From Flavobacterium sp. LMO8 (GTDB lineage: Bacteria; Bacteroidota; Bacteroidia; Flavobacteriales; Flavobacteriaceae), in NCBI RefSeq assembly GCF_009495755.1, contig NZ_WIBJ01000033.1:174242-238241 (forward strand): DNA of 64,000 nucleotides, given 5' to 3'. Shown here piece after piece: positions 16,437 to 26,246 of the stretch. The notes under the pieces were generated by a model. The model had not been told where the DNA came from. It ran no database searches and was given only the letters and a program-made list of their open reading frames with translations. The position numbers and the translations under genes are program-made. Positions within the stretch are counted from its first letter, which is position 1; the number at the start of each line of letters is the position of its first letter.

Positions 16437-17495
16437 CTATTGTAAAATTATTTTTACTGGAGTATCAGCTTTTAAACTCATAATGCCGCTGGTAATTAGC
16501 GTATCACCTTTATTTAATCCATCGGTAACTAATACATTATTTTCAGTTCTTGTATCCGTTATTATAATTTTTTCAGTGGCAATATTGTTTTTAGAAACAA
16601 ATACTTTTTTTCCATTTTGAATTGGGATTATTGCTTCGGTTGGAATTAAAATGGCATTTTTAACAACATCTAGTGGTAGTTTTATATCTGCATATGTTCC
16701 TGGAAACAATTTATTGTTCTTATTTTCCGTGACAGCTCTTACTTGTAATGTTCTTGTAGAGATATCAATGCTAGGTTCTAAAGCATAAATTTTAGCTTCA
16801 AATTCGTCAGGAGTTCCAGCAACTTTAAATTTAATTGTTGAATTAATTTTAACTTGTGATGCATGTTTTTCTGGAATAGAAAAAGTAATTTTCAATTGAT
16901 TGGTATTAACCAAATTGGTAATTAAAAGGGAAGGAGTTACGTAGCTTCCTGGAGAAATATTTCGTAAGCCAATTTTACCAGAAAATGGTGCTCTAATAGT
17001 TGTTTTGGCAATTTGGGCTTGTATTAATTGTGTTTGGGCTTTTAGACTTCTAAATTCGGCACTTGCAATATCATATTCTTCTTGACTTATGGCTTCTTTT
17101 TGAAGTAGTAATTTAGCTCTTCTTTCATTTTCAGAGGCCAAATTTTGACGTGTTTTTGCTTGAGAAAGTTGTGCTCGTAATTCAATATCATTGACTTTAA
17201 CTAGAACTTGTCCTTTACTTACATTAGTTCCTTCAGTGAAATAAATTTTTTCTACAATTCCTGATATTTCACTTTTTATTTCAACTGTTTCATTTGCCTC
17301 AATTGAACCGGATAGGGAGATTGTATTTGCAAAATCATTTTCATTGATAATTATTGCATTCACCTCCATAGGAGTTTTTTTATCTCCTGTTTTATTTTTG
17401 TAATCAGAATTTGAACTATTTGATACTATTCTATATCCAATTAAACCAAGTAATGTTGCGCTTAATAGTATAAGACTAATGGATTTTATTTTCAT
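16437..17495 (-). CDS. RND efflux periplasmic adaptor (membrane fusion protein)
   Basis: 352 aa. A signal/anchor helix (residues 6-24) precedes a split barrel-sandwich (lipoyl) domain: SGSIEANETVEIKSEISGIVEKIYFTEG and its partner TTIRAPFSGKIGLRNISPGSYV. A coiled-coil hairpin (about 110-165), a beta-barrel domain and a membrane-proximal domain (VTDGLNKGDTLITSGIMSLK) follow. It links the RND pump and TolC channel in the periplasm. It is the first gene of the operon, 26 bp before the pump gene, with a good promoter at 17517-17549. Confidence 0.94.
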   Translation of the reverse strand: MKIKSISLILLSATLLGLIGYRIVSNSSNSDYKNKTGDKKTPMEVNAIIINENDFANTISLSGSIEANETVEIKSEISGIVEKIYFTEGTNVSKGQVLVKVNDIELRAQLSQAKTRQNLASENERRAKLLLQKEAISQEEYDIASAEFRSLKAQTQLIQAQIAKTTIRAPFSGKIGLRNISPGSYVTPSLLITNLVNTNQLKITFSIPEKHASQVKINSTIKFKVAGTPDEFEAKIYALEPSIDISTRTLQVRAVTENKNNKLFPGTYADIKLPLDVVKNAILIPTEAIIPIQNGKKVFVSKNNIATEKIIITDTRTENNVLVTDGLNKGDTLITSGIMSLKADTPVKIILQ

Positions 17496-17516
17496 AAGAA
17501 AGGCTATTATTTCTTA

Positions 17517-17549
17517 CAAAGCTAGTTTTTCGAAATTAATTAAACCAAA
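17517..17549 (-). promoter_or_regulatory. Promoter of the efflux operon
   Basis: On the minus strand TTTG (17546-17549), a 21-bp spacer and TAGCTTTG (17517-17524) match the Bacteroidota consensus, 21 bp before the adaptor start codon. Confidence 0.7.
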
Positions 17550-17663
17550 GTCTTACCATTTATTTAACATATTTGTAGGTACAAATGTATGTTTAGAAAA
17601 TGTATGTAGATTAATTAAAAACAACATTTCAAAATGTAATTAGAAGGATTGTAATTGAGGTAA

Positions 17664-19778
17664 TTAACTAATGTAATTCCAGATCGTTTTCTTTTTGCTT
17701 AACTCGATAAAAGCCTCGCGAAGTTTTGCGTGTTCTGATTTTTCCATTGGAGCATCATCTCTTAAAAGTTTTATAGCATGATGACGTGCTAATTGCAAAA
17801 TGTCTTTGTCTTTGACTAAATCAGCAATTTGAAGATTTAAAACGCCACTTTGTTGTTTGCCCATAATGTCACCCGGACCACGCAATTTTAAATCGACTTC
17901 CGAAATTTCGAAACCATCATTCGTACGAACCATCGTTTCCATTCTTATTTTGCTATCACTACTTAGTTTGTGACTTGTCATTAAGATGCAATAACTTTGT
18001 TCAGCACCACGACCTACACGACCGCGTAACTGATGCAATTGCGATAAACCAAAACGTTCCGCACTTTCAATAACCATTACAGAAGCATTGGGAACATTCA
18101 CACCAACTTCAATAACAGTTGTCGCTACCATAATATTGGTTTTTCCTTCCGAAAAGCGACGCATTTCTTCGTCTTTATCGGCGGGTTTCATTTTTCCATG
18201 AACTATAGAAATAGAGTATTGTGGTAATGGAAAATCTCTCGATATACTTTCATAACCATCCATCAAATCTTTGTAATCCATTTTTTCCGATTCTTGAATT
18301 AACGGATACACGATATATACTTGACGACCTTTTGCAATTTCGTCTTTTAAGAATTTCCAAACTTTCAATCGGTTCGAATCATAGCGATGTACGGTTTGAA
18401 TCGGTTTTCTTCCTGGCGGTAATTCATCAATTACTGAAATATCTAAATCACCATACAAACTCATCGCTAAGGTTCGTGGAATAGGAGTAGCGGTCATTAC
18501 TAAAACGTGAGGAGGAACATCGTTTTTCTTCCAAAGTTTTGAACGTTGCTCCACACCAAATCTGTGTTGCTCATCTATTATCGCTAAACCTAAATTATGG
18601 AATTGTACCTTGTCTTCTAATAAAGCATGAGTTCCAATTAAAATGTCTAAGCTTCCATTTTCAAGTTCTTCGTGAATGATTTTTCGCTCTGCAGTTTTAG
18701 TTGAACCAGTTAATATTTTTATATTGATATTGAGTTCTTTAGCTAATTCGGTAATACCATTAAAATGTTGATTAGCTAAAATTTCGGTTGGAGCCATTAA
18801 GCAACTTTGAAACCCGTTATCTTTTGTCAAAAGCATACACATTAATGCTACAATTGTTTTTCCTGAACCAACATCACCTTGTAATAAACGGTTCATTTGA
18901 GCGTTGCTTCCTAAGTCGTTTCTGATTTCTTTTAAAACACGTTTTTGGGCATTCGTTAAATCGAAAGGCAAGTGATTTTTATAGAAATTATTGAAGTTTT
19001 CACCCACTTTTTCAAACGGCATTCCTTTGATTTTGTGTTTGCGAATCAGGTTCTTCGTAATCAATTGCAATTGGATGAAAAACAACTCCTCAAACTTCAA
19101 TCGGAATTGCGCTTTTGCCAATAAATCTTGACTTTTGGGAAAATGAATATTGAATAAAGCGGCATTTTTTGGAATTAACTTTAATTCGTCTAAAAGATAA
19201 TTTGGAAGATTCTCTGAAAACAAAGCTTGTGTTTCCACAAACAATTGTTGCATCATTTTATTGATGACTTTATTCGAAATCCCTTTGTTTCCTAATTTTT
19301 CAGTGCTTGGATAAACGGGTTGCATTGCCGAACGAAGACTGGCTTTGTGTTCTTCTAATAATTCCATTTCGGGATGCGCCATGTTGTAAGTTGCACCAAA
19401 TTGAGAAACTTTTCCAAAAATCACATACGGAATATTGATTTTTAAACTTTCTCGAATCCATTTTTGACCTTGAAACCAAACCAATTCCATTTGACCGGTA
19501 TCATCTACAAATGTCGCAACCAATCTCGATTTTCCTTTTCCTTGCTCAACTGTTTTGATATTGATGATTTTCCCAACAATTTGAACTTCTGAGTTACTAT
19601 TTTGGAGTTCGTTAATTTTATAATAACGGGTTCTATCAATATAACGATTTGGGAATAAATTCAGTAAATCTGCATACTTATGAATGCCCAACTCCTTGCG
19701 CAATAAATCGCCACGTTGCGGACCAACGCCTTTGAGATATTCTATGGGAGTTTCGAGTAGATTCAAGTTCAAGTGCAA
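17664..19778 (-). CDS. recG: ATP-dependent DNA helicase RecG
   Basis: 704 aa, normal RecG length. The N-terminal wedge/OB domain (EYLKGVGPQRGDLLRKELGI onward, with GKIINIKTVEQGKGKSRLVATF) is followed by SF2 helicase motifs: Walker A GDVGSGKT, DEQHRFG box, TATPIPRTLA, and motif VI with QLHQLRGRVGRG. RecG reverses stalled replication forks and branch-migrates Holliday junctions in the cytoplasm. It is divergent from the M1 aminopeptidase gene. The start MHLNLNLLETPIEYLKG matches the family's usual N-terminus. Confidence 0.96.
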   Translation of the reverse strand: MHLNLNLLETPIEYLKGVGPQRGDLLRKELGIHKYADLLNLFPNRYIDRTRYYKINELQNSNSEVQIVGKIINIKTVEQGKGKSRLVATFVDDTGQMELVWFQGQKWIRESLKINIPYVIFGKVSQFGATYNMAHPEMELLEEHKASLRSAMQPVYPSTEKLGNKGISNKVINKMMQQLFVETQALFSENLPNYLLDELKLIPKNAALFNIHFPKSQDLLAKAQFRLKFEELFFIQLQLITKNLIRKHKIKGMPFEKVGENFNNFYKNHLPFDLTNAQKRVLKEIRNDLGSNAQMNRLLQGDVGSGKTIVALMCMLLTKDNGFQSCLMAPTEILANQHFNGITELAKELNINIKILTGSTKTAERKIIHEELENGSLDILIGTHALLEDKVQFHNLGLAIIDEQHRFGVEQRSKLWKKNDVPPHVLVMTATPIPRTLAMSLYGDLDISVIDELPPGRKPIQTVHRYDSNRLKVWKFLKDEIAKGRQVYIVYPLIQESEKMDYKDLMDGYESISRDFPLPQYSISIVHGKMKPADKDEEMRRFSEGKTNIMVATTVIEVGVNVPNASVMVIESAERFGLSQLHQLRGRVGRGAEQSYCILMTSHKLSSDSKIRMETMVRTNDGFEISEVDLKLRGPGDIMGKQQSGVLNLQIADLVKDKDILQLARHHAIKLLRDDAPMEKSEHAKLREAFIELSKKKTIWNYIS

Positions 19779-19801
19779 TTACAAGTTCAAAATTCAATTT
19801 T

Positions 19802-19857
19802 GGAACACTGATTTAAGAAATTTTAAAAATTTATATAATTACTTTAATCTGTGTTCC
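19802..19857. repeat. Imperfect inverted repeat GGAACAC...GTGTTCC
   Basis: GGAACACTGATTTAAG (from 19802) and CTTTAATCTGTGTTCC (to 19857) form an imperfect 16-bp inverted repeat with an A/T-rich centre, between divergent recG and the M1 gene. ATCTGTGTTCC also occurs at about 2288, suggesting a dispersed element rather than an operator. Confidence 0.5.
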
Positions 19858-19950
19858 TAATTCAAAAGCGAAGATAGTTTATAATTTGTTAATTTAAAAA
19901 GGAGAGAAATTGAAAATGTTTATATTCGTTCATTATTAAAATCCATCAAG

Positions 19951-22011
19951 ATGTTTCGAATTCTTTTAGTATTGTTTTTCATTAATATATCTTTTGCACA
20001 ACAAATTGATAAAGTTGATTTTATCAAATGTGATGCTTTGGTTGCTCCAAATCATGCTGAGAAATCAATTTCTGGAACTATTACTTTTGAGTTTAAAGTA
20101 AAAAAAGCAATCGATACCATTAAAATCGATGCTAAAAACATGGAGTTTTCGGGAGTTATGATCAATGGAAAATCCGTAAAATTCAAAAATTCAGGAAAAA
20201 CATTGGATTTGTTTGAAGGTTTTAAAAAAGGAAAAAATAAGCTAGTTTTTAGTTATTCCGCAAAACCAAAACAAACGCTTTATTTTACAGGTCAAGATGA
20301 AAATTTACAAATTTGGACACAAGGACAAGGTCGTTATACGAGTCATTGGTTACCCAGTTTTGATGATGTAAATGAGAAAGTGATTTTTAATATTTCTGTT
20401 GAATTTAGAAATGATTTCCCAGTGATTTCAAATGGTGCTTTTGTCTCAAATAGTTACAATTCGAAAGGGAATTTAATCACTTGGAAATATCAAATGCAAA
20501 AACCAATGTCTTCTTATTTGGTAATGTTGGCCATTGGAAATTTTGAAAAACAAACAACAACTACCAAATCCGGAACATCATTAGAATTTTATTTAGATAA
20601 AAACGATGTTACAAAATTTGAACCAACGTATCGCTATTCCAAAGAAATGTTCGATTATTTGGAACAAGAAATAGGAGTGAAGTATCCTTGGGGCATTTAC
20701 CGCCAAGTTCCAGTTCGTGACTTTTTGTATGCGGGAATGGAGAATACGACTTCAACGATTTTTGCACAAGATTTTGTGGTAGATGAAATAGGGTTTAACG
20801 ACAGAAATTATGTCAATGTCAACGCACACGAATTAGCGCATCAATGGTTTGGCGATTTGATTACGGCACAATCAGGAAAACACCATTGGTTACAAGAAGG
20901 TTTTGCTACTTATTATGCGTTATTGGCGGAACGTCATTTGTTTGGTGATGATTATTTCTACGAAGAATTAAATGATTACGCCGAACAGTTAAAGCGTGCC
21001 TCTAAAACGGATACGATTCCGGTGATGAATGAAAAGGCGAGTTCGTTGTCGTTTTATAAAAAAGGCGCTTGGGCATTGCATGTTTTACGTGAAGATATTG
21101 GAGCAAAGAATTTTCAAAAAGCAGTTAAAAAATATTTAAAGAAATACCAATATAAAAACGTCAACACAGATGATTTCTTGAAGATTGTGAAAGATGTTTC
21201 GGGTTATGATGTGGAGAATTTCAATAGGGTTTGGTTAGAAAAGCCTGGATTTGAAATGGAAATCGCTCAAAAATATCTTTCTAAAAATAAATTCATTCAA
21301 GACTATTTTGCTCTAAGGAGAAGTAAAAAATCATTATCTGAATTAACAGAAATTTTAAAATCAGATGCGTATTATCCGATTAAACAATATATTGTATATC
21401 AAACACGAAGTTTGCCTTTTGATGAACGTAAAGTAATTTTAGAAACTGCTTTAGCCACAAATGATATTTTGGTAAGAAGAGCGGTTGCAGAATCAACACC
21501 AGTAATTCCAGAAGCTTTTAAATTGCAATATGAAACGTTGTTAGAGGATAATTCATATCAAACAAAAGAAATTGCGTTAGTGAATTTATCTACAAACTTT
21601 CCTGAAGACAGAGAAAAATATTTATTTCAAATTAGACGTTTAAATGGAAATAACGATAAAAGTTTACGAATTACATGGCTAAAGTTAGCTTATGAAACTC
21701 CAGAGCTTGAAACCCAAAGAATAGATTTTTATTTAGAATTGTTGCATTATGCATCGTCTCAATATGAAAGTTCTATTAGGCAAAATGCTTTAGAAGCTCT
21801 TCTTTCAATTGATTTCATGAATAAAAAAGTAATTACACAATTATTTTTAGCAACCAATCATCACAAATGGCAGTTTACTCTTTTTGCAAGAACAAAAATT
21901 CGTGAATTGCTAAAAAATCCCGTATATCGTAAAACGGTTGAAACAATTGCAGAAACTTCAGATGAAAGTAGCATGAAAGCTTTGTATGCAAAGTTTTTAA
22001 ACGAAAAATAA
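19951..22011 (+). CDS. Secreted M1-family zinc aminopeptidase
   Basis: 686 aa with a signal peptide ending near FAQ (residues 15-17). The N-terminal beta-domain is followed by the thermolysin-like catalytic domain: GMENTTSTIF (the GxMEN motif that binds the peptide N-terminus), zinc site HELAHQW (His293, Glu294, His297) and Glu316 in the WLQEGFATYY helix, spaced as in gluzincins. The C-terminal part is helical (HEAT-like, about 430-686). M1 enzymes remove N-terminal residues from peptides; here probably periplasmic. The related 539-aa enzyme at 56794-58413 lacks the long helical C-terminal domain. The gene ends at a bidirectional terminator. Confidence 0.93.
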   Translation: MFRILLVLFFINISFAQQIDKVDFIKCDALVAPNHAEKSISGTITFEFKVKKAIDTIKIDAKNMEFSGVMINGKSVKFKNSGKTLDLFEGFKKGKNKLVFSYSAKPKQTLYFTGQDENLQIWTQGQGRYTSHWLPSFDDVNEKVIFNISVEFRNDFPVISNGAFVSNSYNSKGNLITWKYQMQKPMSSYLVMLAIGNFEKQTTTTKSGTSLEFYLDKNDVTKFEPTYRYSKEMFDYLEQEIGVKYPWGIYRQVPVRDFLYAGMENTTSTIFAQDFVVDEIGFNDRNYVNVNAHELAHQWFGDLITAQSGKHHWLQEGFATYYALLAERHLFGDDYFYEELNDYAEQLKRASKTDTIPVMNEKASSLSFYKKGAWALHVLREDIGAKNFQKAVKKYLKKYQYKNVNTDDFLKIVKDVSGYDVENFNRVWLEKPGFEMEIAQKYLSKNKFIQDYFALRRSKKSLSELTEILKSDAYYPIKQYIVYQTRSLPFDERKVILETALATNDILVRRAVAESTPVIPEAFKLQYETLLEDNSYQTKEIALVNLSTNFPEDREKYLFQIRRLNGNNDKSLRITWLKLAYETPELETQRIDFYLELLHYASSQYESSIRQNALEALLSIDFMNKKVITQLFLATNHHKWQFTLFARTKIRELLKNPVYRKTVETIAETSDESSMKALYAKFLNEK

Positions 22012-22040
22012 AAAAATCCCGAGCTTCAACTCGGGATTTG
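22010..22040. terminator. Bidirectional terminator
   Basis: ATCCCGAG (22016-22023), loop CTTCAA and CTCGGGAT (22030-22037) form a strong stem with an A run on the left and T on the right, serving the convergent M1 and 174-aa genes. Confidence 0.85.
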
Positions 22041-22043
22041 TAT

Positions 22044-22568
22044 TTAAAATACTCTTTTCAATTCTTCTTTTAAATAGCTAATTGCTACTGAACTTGGAGC
22101 CTCGGTTTCGGTCATTTCTAACATGATGGCTTCTCTTAATTTATCAGCACTTGTAATATCTTCTCTTGCTGCATTTTTACGAATAATTTGTACCGTACTG
22201 TTTTTAGTTTTCAATACGATATCCCAAGTTTCCGCAGTCAAATAAATTTGTTGGGTCAAATTATGCTCATATTCGGTTTGTATATGGTGAACCAACAAAG
22301 TAGCATAATCGTCTTTTGACTGACTAATAGGCGCCACACGAATCAACAATTGTGCTGGATTAATTCGCTCTAAAAATAAAACCATTCGCTCATACGCTTG
22401 TAAACGAATTGGTAACGCTTGTTTTTGATTCTCTCTTAATAATTCAAATTTGCGTTTACTTTCTTCGCTGTTATAAAATTTTTGCATCATTACAAAAGCG
22501 ACACCACCTGTAATTAAAGCAGGTAAGGTATAAGCAGCAATTTCTAATAATTTATCTTCGATTGTCAT
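22044..22568 (-). CDS. Conserved small membrane-anchored protein of unknown function
   Basis: 174 aa. One membrane helix near the N-terminus (about residues 12-28, TLPALITGGVAFVMMQKF) is followed by a charged, mostly helical cytoplasmic domain starting SEESKRKFELLRENQKQALPIRLQAYERM. The size, topology and composition match a conserved uncharacterised protein I associate with flavobacteria, but I cannot name a function. It shares a terminator with the M1 peptidase gene and is divergent from the helicase gene at 22763, with no operon partners. Confidence 0.75.
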   Translation of the reverse strand: MTIEDKLLEIAAYTLPALITGGVAFVMMQKFYNSEESKRKFELLRENQKQALPIRLQAYERMVLFLERINPAQLLIRVAPISQSKDDYATLLVHHIQTEYEHNLTQQIYLTAETWDIVLKTKNSTVQIIRKNAAREDITSADKLREAIMLEMTETEAPSSVAISYLKEELKRVF

Positions 22569-22703
22569 TTTTAAGTTGGTTTAATTTCATCGCAAATTAA
22601 GATTAAAATTATCAAATATCAAATTCAATTTCAAAAATCAAATTCAAATTTCTAAACTCCTTCAACCAACATCCATCATCCAACATCTAAAATTTTTAAA
22701 AAC

Positions 22704-22734
22704 TTGTATTAACCCTTTTCATGATGTATTTTTG
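22704..22734 (+). promoter_or_regulatory. Promoter of the UvrD-type helicase gene
   Basis: TTG (22704-22706), a 20-bp spacer and TATTTTTG (22727-22734) lie 28 bp before the start codon. Confidence 0.7.
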
Positions 22735-22762
22735 TAAATTAGTTAAAAAGTTATAGTACACT

Positions 22763-25099
22763 ATGAAAGAAATGCAACGATATATTAGCCAATTAAACGA
22801 AGCACAGCAAGCACCTGTTTTGCAAAAAGACGGTCCCATGATTGTTATTGCAGGCGCAGGTTCTGGTAAAACACGTGTGTTAACCGTTCGTATAGCTAAC
22901 TTGATGAGTCAAGGAGTAGATGCTTTTAATATTTTGGCCTTAACTTTTACCAACAAAGCCGCACGTGAAATGAAAAAACGTATTGCGGATATTGTTGGAA
23001 ACAATGAAGCGAAAAACCTTTGGATGGGAACCTTTCACTCTGTTTTTGCTAAGATTTTACGAAGTGAGGCTGATAAATTAGGCTATCCATCAAATTTCAC
23101 GATTTACGATTCTCAAGATTCTTTGCGTTGTTTGGGTGGAATCATCAAAGAAATGCAATTGGATAAAGACATTTACAAACCAAAGCAAATTTTAGGCAGA
23201 ATTTCATCCTATAAAAACTCCTTAATCACAGTTAAAGCCTATTTCAATAATCCCGAATTACAAGAAGCCGATGCCATGAGTAAAAAACCGCGTATGGGGG
23301 AAATTTACCAACAATATGTGGAGCGTTGTTTTAAATCGGGTGCGATGGATTTTGATGATTTGTTATTGAAAACCAATGAATTATTGAATCGTTTCCCAGA
23401 TGTATTAGCGAAATATCAAGATAGATTCCGTTATATTTTAGTAGATGAGTACCAAGATACGAATCACTCACAGTATTTGATTGTTCGTGCGTTGTCGGAT
23501 AGATTCCAAAATATATGTGTAGTAGGAGATGATGCGCAGAGTATTTACGCTTTCCGTGGTGCGAATATCAACAATATTTTAAATTTTCAGAAAGACTACG
23601 AAAACGTGCAATTGTATCGTTTGGAACAAAATTACCGTTCATCGAAAAACATTGTAGAAGCAGCAAATAACGTAATCGACAAGAATAAAACCAAGTTAGA
23701 TAAAATCGTTTGGACATCCAATGATGACGGACCAAAAATAAAAGTCCACCGAAGTTTAACAGATGGTGAAGAAGGTCGTTTTGTTGCAGCAACCATTTTC
23801 GAACAGAAGATGCAAAACCAAATGCTTAACGGACAATTTGCTATTTTGTATCGTACCAATGCGCAATCTCGTGCGATGGAGGATGCGTTGCGTAAACGCG
23901 ATATTCCGTATCGAATTTATGGTGGTTTATCGTTCTATCAACGTAAGGAAATTAAAGATGTTTTGGCCTATTTGCGTTTGGTGATTAATCCAAAAGATGA
24001 AGAAGCACTTGTACGTGTGATTAATTATCCAGCAAGAGGAATTGGTGATACAACGGTTGAGAAATTAACAGTTGCTGCCAATCATTACAAGCGTTCTATT
24101 TTTGAAGTAATGGAACACATTGATAAAATTGATTTGAAACTGAATTCGGGAACAAAAGCGAAGTTGAATGATTTTGTGACGATGATTAAAAGTTTTCAAG
24201 TCATCAATGAAAATCAAGATGCGTTTTTCTTAACCGATCATGTTACAAAGAAAACCGGATTAGTTCAAGAACTCAAGAAAGATGGTACTCCAGAAGGAAT
24301 TGCTAAAATTGAGAATATAGAAGAACTACTAAACGGTATTAAAGATTTCACTGAAGGCCAAAAGGAAATCGATGGTGCAAGAGGTGCGTTAGCTGAATTC
24401 TTAGAAGACGTAGCTTTAGCAACCGATTTAGATAAAGATACAGGCGATGACGATAGAGTAGCACTAATGACGATTCACTTGGCAAAAGGATTAGAATTTC
24501 CACATGTGTTTATTGTGGGATTAGAAGAAGATTTGTTTCCAAGTGCCATGAGTTTGAATACCCGTAGCGAATTAGAAGAAGAACGTCGATTATTCTACGT
24601 TGCCTTAACACGTGCCGAACATCAAGCGTATTTAACCTATGCGCAATCGCGTTACCGTTGGGGAAAATTGGTAGATAGCGAACCATCGCGTTTTATTGAA
24701 GAAATCAACGACCAATATTTAGAATATTTGAATCCAGTGGATTCGGGTTATCGCTACAAACCGGTTATGGATATTGATGTTTTTGGTGATATTGATAAAT
24801 CAAAATTACGATTAGCAAAACCAACTGCAGGAACGCCACCAAAATATTTAACGCAAGACCAACCAAGTCCCACAGCAAATATCAGACGATTAAAACCAGT
24901 TTCGAGCAATTCAGGAAGTTCAAATGTAGTCGATGCGAATTTATCCGTTGGTAATATCGTAATGCACGAACGTTTTGGAAAAGGGAAAATTGTAAACATT
25001 GAAGGAATAGGAGCCGATAAAAAAGCAGAAATCCGTTTTGATGTTGGCGGATTAAAGAAGTTGTTGTTGAGATTTGCTAAATTGGAAGTAATAGTATAA
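22763..25099 (+). CDS. UvrD/PcrA-type DNA helicase
   Basis: 778 aa, an SF1A helicase of UvrD/PcrA/Rep type that moves 3' to 5' on single-stranded DNA in repair and in clearing RecA or RNA polymerase. Motifs: Q-motif LNEAQQAPV, Walker A GAGSGKT, motif II VDEYQDTN, motif III GDDAQSIYAFRGA, motif IV QNYRSS, motif V MTIHLAKGLEFPHVF, motif VI VALTRA. The C-terminus carries the RNA-polymerase-interacting Tudor-like fold typical of PcrA (VGNIVMHERFGKGKIVNIEG). It is the first gene of a likely operon with the zinc-ribbon protein 12 bp downstream. Confidence 0.94.
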   Translation: MKEMQRYISQLNEAQQAPVLQKDGPMIVIAGAGSGKTRVLTVRIANLMSQGVDAFNILALTFTNKAAREMKKRIADIVGNNEAKNLWMGTFHSVFAKILRSEADKLGYPSNFTIYDSQDSLRCLGGIIKEMQLDKDIYKPKQILGRISSYKNSLITVKAYFNNPELQEADAMSKKPRMGEIYQQYVERCFKSGAMDFDDLLLKTNELLNRFPDVLAKYQDRFRYILVDEYQDTNHSQYLIVRALSDRFQNICVVGDDAQSIYAFRGANINNILNFQKDYENVQLYRLEQNYRSSKNIVEAANNVIDKNKTKLDKIVWTSNDDGPKIKVHRSLTDGEEGRFVAATIFEQKMQNQMLNGQFAILYRTNAQSRAMEDALRKRDIPYRIYGGLSFYQRKEIKDVLAYLRLVINPKDEEALVRVINYPARGIGDTTVEKLTVAANHYKRSIFEVMEHIDKIDLKLNSGTKAKLNDFVTMIKSFQVINENQDAFFLTDHVTKKTGLVQELKKDGTPEGIAKIENIEELLNGIKDFTEGQKEIDGARGALAEFLEDVALATDLDKDTGDDDRVALMTIHLAKGLEFPHVFIVGLEEDLFPSAMSLNTRSELEEERRLFYVALTRAEHQAYLTYAQSRYRWGKLVDSEPSRFIEEINDQYLEYLNPVDSGYRYKPVMDIDVFGDIDKSKLRLAKPTAGTPPKYLTQDQPSPTANIRRLKPVSSNSGSSNVVDANLSVGNIVMHERFGKGKIVNIEGIGADKKAEIRFDVGGLKKLLLRFAKLEVIV

Positions 25100-25111
25100 A
25101 TTTAATTTGAA

Positions 25112-25621
25112 ATGGATTTGAAAGAATGTATTTGTTGTAAAAATGAAGTACTAGAAAATAGTACAAATTGTAAATTTTGCGATTTTCCATTTTTGGGAAG
25201 TGATGAAGAAAAATCGAAACACATTGGTAGATTCATAGTTAATAAAAGAGTAATTTCTGAATCAGAAGATTCATTGGAAAAGAATCAATATTTATTGTAT
25301 ATTATTTCTGCCATAACATTTTTATCAGCAATAATTTTTATCAATAAATTTGAAGGCTTATATTTTGAGACGATTTTAAATTTTTTTAATGGACTTGTTA
25401 TCTTTTTTTGTGGTTTCTTTTTAAAAAGAAAACCTGTTGTTTTAACAATAATTCCTTTAGTTTTAATTTTGAGTATGTATTTCTTGAATTATTTAATAGA
25501 TCCAAATACACTTTTTAAAGGAATTATTTTCAAATTGATAATTACAGCAAGTCTAGTTTATAACATTTTTTTAATTCAAAAATCAAATTCATTTAAAAAG
25601 AATTACAATCTAACAAATTAG
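25112..25621 (+). CDS. Zinc-ribbon membrane protein of unknown function
   Basis: 169 aa. The N-terminus has two Cys pairs, C-x-x-C at residues 6-9 (CICC) and C-x-x-C at 20-23 (CKFC), forming a short zinc ribbon. Three or four membrane helices follow (about residues 63-80, 87-105, 110-130, 137-155). The gene sits 12 bp after the helicase and 2 bp before the yciO-type gene, so it is likely part of the same transcript. I do not recognise a named family, and the role is unknown. Confidence 0.75.
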   Translation: MDLKECICCKNEVLENSTNCKFCDFPFLGSDEEKSKHIGRFIVNKRVISESEDSLEKNQYLLYIISAITFLSAIIFINKFEGLYFETILNFFNGLVIFFCGFFLKRKPVVLTIIPLVLILSMYFLNYLIDPNTLFKGIIFKLIITASLVYNIFLIQKSNSFKKNYNLTN

Positions 25622-25623
25622 AC

Positions 25624-26244
25624 ATGACCGAATTCATAAAAATATACGAAGATAAACCTAGCGAAGCGGCTATTAAAAAAGTAGTTGCCGTTTTGAAAGA
25701 AGGCGGTTTAGTAATTTATCCAACTGATACTGTTTATGGTTTAGGTTGTGATATTACCAATTCGCGTGCGTTAGAAAAATTGGCTAAAATCAAAGGAATT
25801 AAGTTGGAAAAAGCGAATTTCTCCTTCGTTTGTTCGAGTTTGAGTAATCTTTCTGATTATGTGAAACAAATTGACACATCGACTTTTAAAATCTTAAAGC
25901 GTGCTTTACCTGGACCTTACACGTTTATTTTACCAGGAAATAACGATTTACCAAAAGAATTCAGAAAAAAGAAAACAGTCGGAATTCGTGTTCCAGCTAA
26001 TAATATTGCGTTGCAAATTGTAGAAATGCTTGGAAATCCTATCGTTTCCACATCGATTCATGATGAAGATGAAGTAATTGAATATTCAACAGACCCAGAA
26101 TTAATTTTCGAAAAATGGAATAATAAAGTCGATTTAGTTATTGATGGCGGTTACGGAGACAATGTAGCTTCAACCATTATAGATTTAACAGGTCATGAAC
26201 CTGAGGTAATTCGTGAAGGAAAAGGAAGTTTAGATGTTTTGTAA
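25624..26244 (+). CDS. YrdC/Sua5-domain protein, YciO-like subfamily
   Basis: 206 aa, a single YrdC domain. The nucleotide-binding fold is clear: GGLVIYPTDTVYGLGCD, ALPGPYTFILPG, GIRVPANNIA, STSIHDEDE, and the C-terminal STIIDLTGHEPEVIREGKG. Pipelines usually name such proteins L-threonylcarbamoyladenylate synthase (TsaC), the first enzyme of the t6A tRNA modification. However, the second block reads KIKGIKLEKANFSFVC, close to E. coli YciO (an NFTLMC-type sequence) and lacking the KxR...KPL signature of TsaC/Sua5. The gene may therefore be YciO or a bifunctional representative, depending on whether another TsaC exists in the genome. It is translationally close to the gene upstream. Confidence 0.88.
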   Translation: MTEFIKIYEDKPSEAAIKKVVAVLKEGGLVIYPTDTVYGLGCDITNSRALEKLAKIKGIKLEKANFSFVCSSLSNLSDYVKQIDTSTFKILKRALPGPYTFILPGNNDLPKEFRKKKTVGIRVPANNIALQIVEMLGNPIVSTSIHDEDEVIEYSTDPELIFEKWNNKVDLVIDGGYGDNVASTIIDLTGHEPEVIREGKGSLDVL

Positions 26245-26246
26245 AT

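Noticed and set aside
19802..19857. Operator site between recG and the M1 gene
   Set aside because: The half-site ATCTGTGTTCC also occurs near 2288 in an unrelated place, so it is more likely a dispersed intergenic repeat.
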